From an uncultured Rhodospirillales bacterium (GTDB lineage Bacteria; Pseudomonadota; Alphaproteobacteria; RF32; CAG-239): 64,000 nt of DNA. The first letter of the stretch is position 1. Each line of letters begins with the position of its first letter. This document shows, piece after piece, positions 59,144 to 64,000 of the stretch. A program made the translations under genes and the position numbers. Where the stretch lies: positions 1 through 64,000 of the forward strand of contig CACWQT010000003.1 of the NCBI GenBank assembly GCA_902763185.1, in the 5' to 3' direction. The notes below the pieces were generated by a model. That model was not told where the DNA came from. It saw only the letters and a program-made list of their open reading frames with translations, and did not search any database.

Positions 59144-59632
59144 CTGATTAAGTTTTTGGGACGAATTTATCATAAATTTATACATAAACTAATTTCCTTG
59201 TCACCGGATAAAACCAAAGTGGCAAAAGGTTTTGCTTACGGGTGCGCCGTATCATTTACCCCTTTTGTCGGATTACATACCCTGATAGCCTTAGGATTAG
59301 CTTCCTTATATAAACAAAATAAAACATCAGCTCTGCTTGGCACACTACTTGGGAATCCATGGACATTTCCATTTATTTGGTATATGGATTGGAAAACAGG
59401 GATATCATTATTTAGTAATTCGGTTGTGCCACCGGAGGATTTTAGTCAAATATTCAAAGAGGTCTGGAGTTCGTTGATAAAACTTGACTTTAATGCTTTT
59501 TTCTTAGATATTTGGCCTATATACAAGGTGATGCTTATCGGTTGTATCCCCTATTGTATAGCAATTAGTTTAATATTGCCGCCCATACTGGAAAAAATGT
59601 TGATAAAGGTCACCAAAAGGAGCAAAAAATGA
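59144..59632 (+). CDS. DUF2062 membrane protein
   Basis: The 158-162-aa protein has three membrane segments and the DUF2062 pattern: VAKGFAYGCAVSFTPFVGLHT, a LLGTLLGNPWTFPFIWYMDW stretch and a C-terminal pair of helices. The function of DUF2062 is not established. The only conventional start is TTG 59156, 19 nt after the AGGAG at 59132, too far away. CTG 59144 (7 nt) and ATT 59147 (10 nt) are in frame and better spaced, so a rare start codon is likely. It overlaps acpS by 4 bp. Confidence 0.8.
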   Translation: MIKFLGRIYHKFIHKLISLSPDKTKVAKGFAYGCAVSFTPFVGLHTLIALGLASLYKQNKTSALLGTLLGNPWTFPFIWYMDWKTGISLFSNSVVPPEDFSQIFKEVWSSLIKLDFNAFFLDIWPIYKVMLIGCIPYCIAISLILPPILEKMLIKVTKRSKK

Positions 59633-60030
59633 TATTGGGTTTAGGATGTGACATTGCACTGGTTTCGCGTTTTGCGAAAGATAAAAATTTTATGTTACAT
59701 TTTATCAAAAAATATTTCACAACAGCTGAAGCAGAAGAACTGCAGGATAAAATAGAAAATCCGGAAAAAGGGTTGGTTTTGGAACTCGCTACACGTTTTG
59801 CCGCCAAAGAAGCTGTGGCAAAAGCACTGGGCACGGGATTTCAGTTTGGTATAACCCTAAAAGATATAGAGGTAACGCATAACGACTTAGGATGCCCTGA
59901 AGTAAAGCTATATAACAAAGCCTTGGCAAGAGCTTATCAGGTAACCCATAATCAAGATTTTATCATGCATATCACACTATCTAACGAAAAAGAATATGCC
60001 AATGCTGTTGCTGTTTTAGAAAGTAAGTAA
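59629..60030 (+). CDS. acpS: holo-[acyl-carrier-protein] synthase
   Basis: AcpS attaches 4'-phosphopantetheine from CoA to acyl carrier protein. The 133-aa protein shows the Mg-binding Asp8 in GLGCDIALVSRF and the second motif RFAAKEAVAKALGTGF. The length is typical. It is translationally coupled to the DUF2062 gene (ATGA overlap). Confidence 0.95.
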   Translation: MILGLGCDIALVSRFAKDKNFMLHFIKKYFTTAEAEELQDKIENPEKGLVLELATRFAAKEAVAKALGTGFQFGITLKDIEVTHNDLGCPEVKLYNKALARAYQVTHNQDFIMHITLSNEKEYANAVAVLESK

Positions 60031-60032
60031 AA

Positions 60033-60058
60033 CAAAAAAATCGGGCATTTGCCCGATT
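60033..60058 (-). terminator. intrinsic terminator of rpmJ (and acpS)
   Basis: An AATCGGGC/GCCCGATT hairpin has its T-run on the minus strand, so it mainly serves rpmJ. The convergent acpS ends just before it. Confidence 0.8.
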
Positions 60059-60080
60059 CTAAAACCTCACACAGGTCAAA

Positions 60081-60206
60081 TTAACCCTGACGAGCCTTAT
60101 ACTTAGGCTCTTTTTTGTTAATTACATACAAACGACCTTTACGGCGAACAAGTTTGCAACCTCTAACGCGTGCTTTCTTAGATTTTAAAGAGCTATATAT
60201 TTTCAT
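60081..60206 (-). CDS. rpmJ: 50S ribosomal protein L36
   Basis: The 41-aa protein starts [20 protein letters not shown] and ends [11 protein letters not shown], the zinc-free (YkgO-type) form of L36. Only one of the four zinc ligands of the classical form remains. It has a reasonable ribosome binding site (AAGGAA) and its own terminator. Confidence 0.93.
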   Translation of the reverse strand: MKIYSSLKSKKARVRGCKLVRRKGRLYVINKKEPKYKARQG

Positions 60207-60336
60207 TTTTCATTCCTTATCCAAAAGTTTACGCGAAACATACGATAATTGTTTTAATTTGTCAAACAATTTTTTAACTTGCAATAGATTTATTTGCCGC
60301 TATAATCCCTAAAGCAAATGAACAAAGGAAGAAAAA

Positions 60337-60870
60337 ATGAAATATGTGATTGCTTCATTGATTGTATTGATGGCAAGTTTTTCATCTGCCAAGGCAGATT
60401 ATTTGGAAGATGTCAAAAATTTAGGCTATATTTCAGGTGAAGGGGTTGCTTGCAATGCCAAACGTTATCCTTCATATGAAACGGTTGCTCGGGCATTCTT
60501 AATAAGCGCGGCAAGGTCTGATGAAGAACAAGCTCAAGGTATGTATGTATATAATGAGGCAAAAGCAAGGGCTTATATGCGTATCAGTCGTTCAGGGTAT
60601 TTTAATTGCGATGAAATAAATGAGCGCTTTAATAAACAAGAAATATTTAAAACCAAACTTTATAAAAGTGGAAAGTTGAAGATGCCGGACGGCAAGGTGA
60701 TTATGCCACGCGCTGCTTATGATGCAAGCAAAGTATATGATAAGTCATACAATGAACGCGCACATTTGGAAGAACATTTCGATAACATCTTAGCTAAAAA
60801 ACGTAAACAAGCGCAAAAAGAAGGAATATATAAAAAAATTCAACAAGCCGAAGCACGTGCTAACCGCTAA
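60337..60870 (+). CDS. exported hypothetical protein, 177 aa
   Basis: A signal peptide (MKYVIASLIVLMASFSSAKA) precedes a helical, lysine- and arginine-rich mature protein with two cysteines (GVACNAK, YFNCDEI) likely to pair in the periplasm. The C-terminal third is a charged helix (AKKRKQAQKEGIYKKIQQAE). No family is recognised. AAGGAAG precedes the start. It lies 21 bp upstream of ettA and may share its transcript. Confidence 0.7.
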   Translation: MKYVIASLIVLMASFSSAKADYLEDVKNLGYISGEGVACNAKRYPSYETVARAFLISAARSDEEQAQGMYVYNEAKARAYMRISRSGYFNCDEINERFNKQEIFKTKLYKSGKLKMPDGKVIMPRAAYDASKVYDKSYNERAHLEEHFDNILAKKRKQAQKEGIYKKIQQAEARANR

Positions 60871-60891
60871 TTTTAATGTAAAGGAAAGACC

Positions 60892-62571
60892 ATGCCATCA
60901 TATCAATATATCTATGTTATGCAAAATTTAAGCAAAGTTTTCCCTGGCGGAAAAGAGTTATTTAAGGGAATTAGTTTATCCTTCTTTCCGGGAGCAAAAA
61001 TTGGTGTATTAGGAGTTAATGGTGCAGGTAAATCAACTTTGTTAAAAATTATGGCTGGTGTGGATAAAGAATTTAATGGTGAGGCTTGGCCTGCAGAAGG
61101 TGTCAAAATCGGTTATTTGGAACAAGAGCCTAAATTAGATCCGACGAAAACCGTAATGGAAAATGTTATGGATGGGCTGGGTGATACCGTAAAATTGTTG
61201 AAACGTTTTGAAGAAGTTTCGTTAAAATTTGCCGAGCCGATGACCGATGATGAGATGAATAAGCTCATTGAAGAGCAAGCCGCACTACAAGAGCAAATTG
61301 ATGCCGTTAATGGTTGGGATATTGAGCGCACAGTAGAGATAGCGATGGATGCGCTTCGTTGTCCGCCGGCAGATGCGGATGTTACAAAGCTATCAGGTGG
61401 GGAAAAACGTCGCGTAGCATTATGCCGGTTACTGCTATCCAAACCGGATATGTTGCTTTTAGATGAGCCGACTAACCATTTAGATGCCGAGTCGGTTGCA
61501 TGGCTTGAACATCACCTAAAGGATTATAAAGGAACGGTTGTCATGGTAACGCATGACCGTTATTTCTTAGATAACGTAACCGGATGGATTTTGGAATTAG
61601 ACCGCGGACAGGGCATACCGTATGAAGGCAATTATACTTCATGGCTTGAGCAAAAACAAAAGCGCATAGAACAAGAAGCGCGTGAAGAAAGCGCTCGTCA
61701 AAAAACATTGGCAAATGAATTGGAGTGGATTAGAAAAAATCCTAAAGCCCGTCAGGCAAAATCTAAAGCACGTATTAATGCGTATGAGGAGTTATTATCT
61801 CAATCAGCTAAAGAACAAATCACCCAAGCATATATCAATATTCCAATGACGGACAGACTTGGAGATATGGTTATAGAGGCCAAAAATATATCCAAAGCTT
61901 ATGGTGAAAAAGTCTTGATAGACAATTTATCTTTTAAGATTCCTAAGGGTGCTATTGTAGGCATTATCGGACCAAACGGCGCAGGTAAGACAACCCTGTT
62001 TCGGATGATAACCGGACAAGAAAAACCGGATAGTGGCGAGATTGTTATTGGAGATACGGTAGATTTAGGCTATGTTGACCAATCACGCGATGAATTAAGC
62101 GCCGATAAAACGATATGGGAAGAAATCTCTGACGGTTTAGATATTATAGAATTAGGTAAAAAACAAATGCCATCGCGCGCTTATGTTGGACAATTCAATT
62201 TCAAAGGCACGGATCAACAAAAGAAAATCGGCCAACTATCCGGCGGTGAACGCAACCGCGTTCATTTGGCAAAGATGTTGAAAAAGGGCGCTAACGTCAT
62301 TTTGCTTGATGAACCGACTAATGATTTGGACGTGGATACATTACGCTCTTTGGAAGAGGGTATTATGAACTACCCGGGATGTGTTTTGGTAACATCGCAC
62401 GATCGCTGGTTTTTAGACCGATTAGCAACGCATATTTTAGCCTACGAAGATGATGGCCATGTTGAATGGTTTGAAGGTAACTTTGAAGATTATGAAAAAG
62501 ACAAGATTCGCCGCTTAGGTGAAGAAGCATGCAATCCGCACCGTATTCGTTATAAAAAGCTGGAACGCTGA
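60892..62571 (+). CDS. ettA: EttA, energy-dependent translational throttle
   Basis: The 559-aa ABC-F protein binds the ribosomal E site and gates the first elongation step by cellular energy. It has two ABC domains with Walker [10 protein letters not shown] and GPNGAGKTT, signatures [11 protein letters not shown] and [11 protein letters not shown], Walker [16 protein letters not shown] and [15 protein letters not shown], and the P-site tRNA interaction linker (about 245-320) between them. There are no membrane segments. The length matches EttA better than other ABC-F members. Confidence 0.93.
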   Translation: MPSYQYIYVMQNLSKVFPGGKELFKGISLSFFPGAKIGVLGVNGAGKSTLLKIMAGVDKEFNGEAWPAEGVKIGYLEQEPKLDPTKTVMENVMDGLGDTVKLLKRFEEVSLKFAEPMTDDEMNKLIEEQAALQEQIDAVNGWDIERTVEIAMDALRCPPADADVTKLSGGEKRRVALCRLLLSKPDMLLLDEPTNHLDAESVAWLEHHLKDYKGTVVMVTHDRYFLDNVTGWILELDRGQGIPYEGNYTSWLEQKQKRIEQEAREESARQKTLANELEWIRKNPKARQAKSKARINAYEELLSQSAKEQITQAYINIPMTDRLGDMVIEAKNISKAYGEKVLIDNLSFKIPKGAIVGIIGPNGAGKTTLFRMITGQEKPDSGEIVIGDTVDLGYVDQSRDELSADKTIWEEISDGLDIIELGKKQMPSRAYVGQFNFKGTDQQKKIGQLSGGERNRVHLAKMLKKGANVILLDEPTNDLDVDTLRSLEEGIMNYPGCVLVTSHDRWFLDRLATHILAYEDDGHVEWFEGNFEDYEKDKIRRLGEEACNPHRIRYKKLER

Positions 62572-63516
62572 TTAAATAGAAAAGCTATTAAGCATTTCTC
62601 CGATATCTGGACTAATTTTGAAAAACCAACCGTCATATAGAGTATGGTTTTCTTTATAAAGACGCATATCTTCAGCATCTACGGTTGCTTCATGTTTCAT
62701 TTGGATATTAAGCCAATATTCATTGCCGTCGGTAAATACATCCAGCAAATAAATAAGACCGCCGAGTGTGGTAATTTCATAACTCTGAGATTTTTGATAT
62801 TTTTTCCGATCAAAATGAATAGCATGCTGCACATCAATAGCACTCAAATACCAAAGATTCGCAGTTAGACTTTGTATTTGCGGCACTGCAAGCTTGGTGT
62901 TTATATCTTTTAAGTCTTCCGCGGCAAATCGTCTGTAAACTTGGAAATTCTTATTTTTAATCAGTTTAATCTGTTTATCTTTAATACTTAGCAACGGTGA
63001 TTGTATCCAATCCATCGGATTAAAAGACAAACTGAAATCTCCGGTAATTTGGTATAGAAGCAAGTTGTTGTTTAATATAGCATAATGGAATTTGCTTCCC
63101 TCTTTTTTGGGCTGGATGAAAGCTTCATCGACAGTATTACCATTATTATCAATAGTTTTAAGCATAAAAGCATTTTTCCTAAATTCCACGAAAGCCTGTT
63201 CATCAAGCGTATCAGCACGATAAACAGCAGATTGTCTGAGAAGTTTGGAAAGGGCGGAAATATTTCTAAAGACCGCAAAATAATCATCAGCTTCCTTAAC
63301 ATACCACAAGTTATTGCGTTTCTCTAAAGTAACGCTTTTATTATCCGGAGATGACATTGTAATTGTTTTAATATTTGCATTATCCCTTGTGGTGGCAAAA
63401 AAGTAATTGCCTCGAGACATAACCATAGCAAATTGAGCATTTCTGTAAATTCCTATGGTCAACAAAATAAGAATAACAAATAAAATTAAACTGGCATATT
63501 TAATCTGGTTAAGCAT
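62572..63516 (-). CDS. DUF4340 domain protein of a GldG-type ABC locus
   Basis: The 314-aa protein has one N-terminal transmembrane helix (about 8-24, SLILFVILILLTIGIY) and a periplasmic DUF4340 domain (NNLWYVKEADDYFA, PMDWIQSPLLSI, the LTANLWYLSAID segment). DUF4340 genes travel with gliding-motility-type ABC transporters (GldF/GldG-like), as here. The substrate is unknown. It overlaps the GldG-like gene by 8 bp and is convergent with ettA, with stops adjacent. Confidence 0.8.
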   Translation of the reverse strand: MLNQIKYASLILFVILILLTIGIYRNAQFAMVMSRGNYFFATTRDNANIKTITMSSPDNKSVTLEKRNNLWYVKEADDYFAVFRNISALSKLLRQSAVYRADTLDEQAFVEFRKNAFMLKTIDNNGNTVDEAFIQPKKEGSKFHYAILNNNLLLYQITGDFSLSFNPMDWIQSPLLSIKDKQIKLIKNKNFQVYRRFAAEDLKDINTKLAVPQIQSLTANLWYLSAIDVQHAIHFDRKKYQKSQSYEITTLGGLIYLLDVFTDGNEYWLNIQMKHEATVDAEDMRLYKENHTLYDGWFFKISPDIGEMLNSFSI

Positions 63517-64000
63517 TGCTCATCAACTCCTTTATTTGCTTGTTCTTGTGTCGTTTGCCAAGATATAAAATTATCGCCAAAAGCAATAATAAGATTGCAG
63601 GAACTGCAAAGATAATCACACCGGTAAGCACCATAACAATCAATCGATAATCATGAGAAATAAGAAAATTTATTCTTCTTAAACTGTTTTCGGTTTCCTC
63701 CAAATTTTGTGAAAGTTCGCCGATATCTCCGATATTACGGACAGATGTAAAAGATTGCTGGCTCAAAAGTGTTTGGATATCTTTCTTCTTTTGAGCATAT
63801 TCATCAAGCTTGAGCTTCAATTCTTGAATTTGATTTTCATAACGGCGATTAACCTGATTAAACAAGGTATGGCCGATGCTGGCAGTATTGGTGGCATAGT
63901 GCCTGTAATTAAGTGTTTGTTCTACCGATTCGTCAGTAGCAAAGTTGACAAGTTGCAAACCAAACAATAAATTATCGGCCGTAGGTATAATTTCATAAAA
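63509..64000 (-). CDS. GldG-like ABC transporter auxiliary protein, C-terminal part
   Basis: The reading frame is open to the window edge, so the start lies outside. The visible 163 residues begin FYEIIPTADNLLFGLQLVNF, which fits the end of the GldG/ABC_transp_aux periplasmic domain (the DN..F..N type motif). They continue into a coiled coil (YENQIQELKLKLDEYAQKKK) and end in a transmembrane helix (LIVMVLTGVIIFAVPAILLL) and a basic tail. It forms one unit with the DUF4340 gene. Confidence 0.75.
   Translation of the reverse strand, partial: FYEIIPTADNLLFGLQLVNFATDESVEQTLNYRHYATNTASIGHTLFNQVNRRYENQIQELKLKLDEYAQKKKDIQTLLSQQSFTSVRNIGDIGELSQNLEETENSLRRINFLISHDYRLIVMVLTGVIIFAVPAILLLLLAIILYLGKRHKNKQIKELMSNA

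Noticed and set aside
60115-60312. 65-aa plus-strand frame over rpmJ
   Set aside because: It is antisense to the clearly conserved L36 gene and has no ribosome binding site.
1-64000. CRISPR arrays, insertion sequences, prophage modules and rRNA other than the 5S end
   Set aside because: No regularly spaced repeats, transposase or phage structural genes are seen. The only recombinase is a XerC-type housekeeping enzyme.

Overview
The window is from a low-GC alphaproteobacterium. The lineage call rests on a GcrA-type cell-cycle regulator (54480-54944), a PtsP/RF1 pair, the HflK-HflC-DegP order, the Pal-CpoB-TilS order, the SRP RNA-dnaX-ybaB-recR order, a bifunctional Rsh and single-copy housekeeping genes with alphaproteobacterial motifs. 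The AT-rich composition and several unrecognised secreted or membrane proteins fit the uncultured host-associated (gut) alphaproteobacteria, but that last step is inference. No complete prophage, transposase or CRISPR array is present.

Layout. 1-1163: the 3' end of a 5S rRNA gene, then an accessory transcription unit. 1412-9596: an unknown gene, apaG, a lone mannose-isomerase-type cupin, ptsP, a RodZ-like gene, prfA, an intergenic repeat, an accessory 96-aa gene, an oxidoreductase and truA. 9593-11931: a very AT-rich accessory stretch with a signal-peptide protein, a small membrane protein, a candidate structured RNA and a membrane protein. 11944-20875: a divergent PRPP synthase, yraN and rsmI facing an LpoA-like lipoprotein; SRP RNA, dnaX, ybaB and recR; phoB and rpe; xerC; rpmG. 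21126-23840: a 904-aa accessory protein beside tRNA-Asp. 24031-34615: tilS, cpoB and pal; a short division cluster (mraZ, rsmH, ftsL, ftsI) under a four-repeat MraZ operator; fabG and fabD; ftsK. 34691-42971: a TPR protein, a WecA/MraY-like membrane protein, rsmB, and a TolC-MacA-MacB export operon. 42968-46283: an accessory island (metallopeptidase-like protein plus two small units). 46450-64000: nagZ, gltX, holC, degP-hflC-hflK, mrp, a methyltransferase, gcrA, an exported protein, rpoZ, rsh, a DUF2062 gene, acpS, rpmJ, an exported protein, ettA and the end of a GldG/DUF4340 transporter locus.

Most of the window is core biology: translation (RF1, L33, L36, TruA, TilS, GltX, EttA, RsmB, RsmH, RsmI), envelope growth and division (FtsI, FtsL, FtsK, Pal/CpoB, LpoA-like, NagZ), replication and repair (DnaX, HolC, RecR, XerC), lipid synthesis (FabD, FabG, AcpS) and stress or regulation (Rsh, PtsP, PhoB, GcrA, DegP, HflKC).

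The most unusual signals are structural. (1) Two unrelated genes, a PRPP synthase homologue and a 659-aa HExxH protein, each sit directly after a core gene and are followed by a second copy of that core gene's 3' end (yraN and macB). In macB the copies are identical over 42 bp. (2) Two accessory units 45 kb apart share the same promoter/leader and the same terminator but carry unrelated protein genes, which looks like a cassette with fixed ends and variable cargo. (3) A promoter-driven, multi-hairpin RNA with an attenuator-like geometry precedes a small membrane-protein gene. (4) Three copies of a mosaic palindromic intergenic repeat are present.
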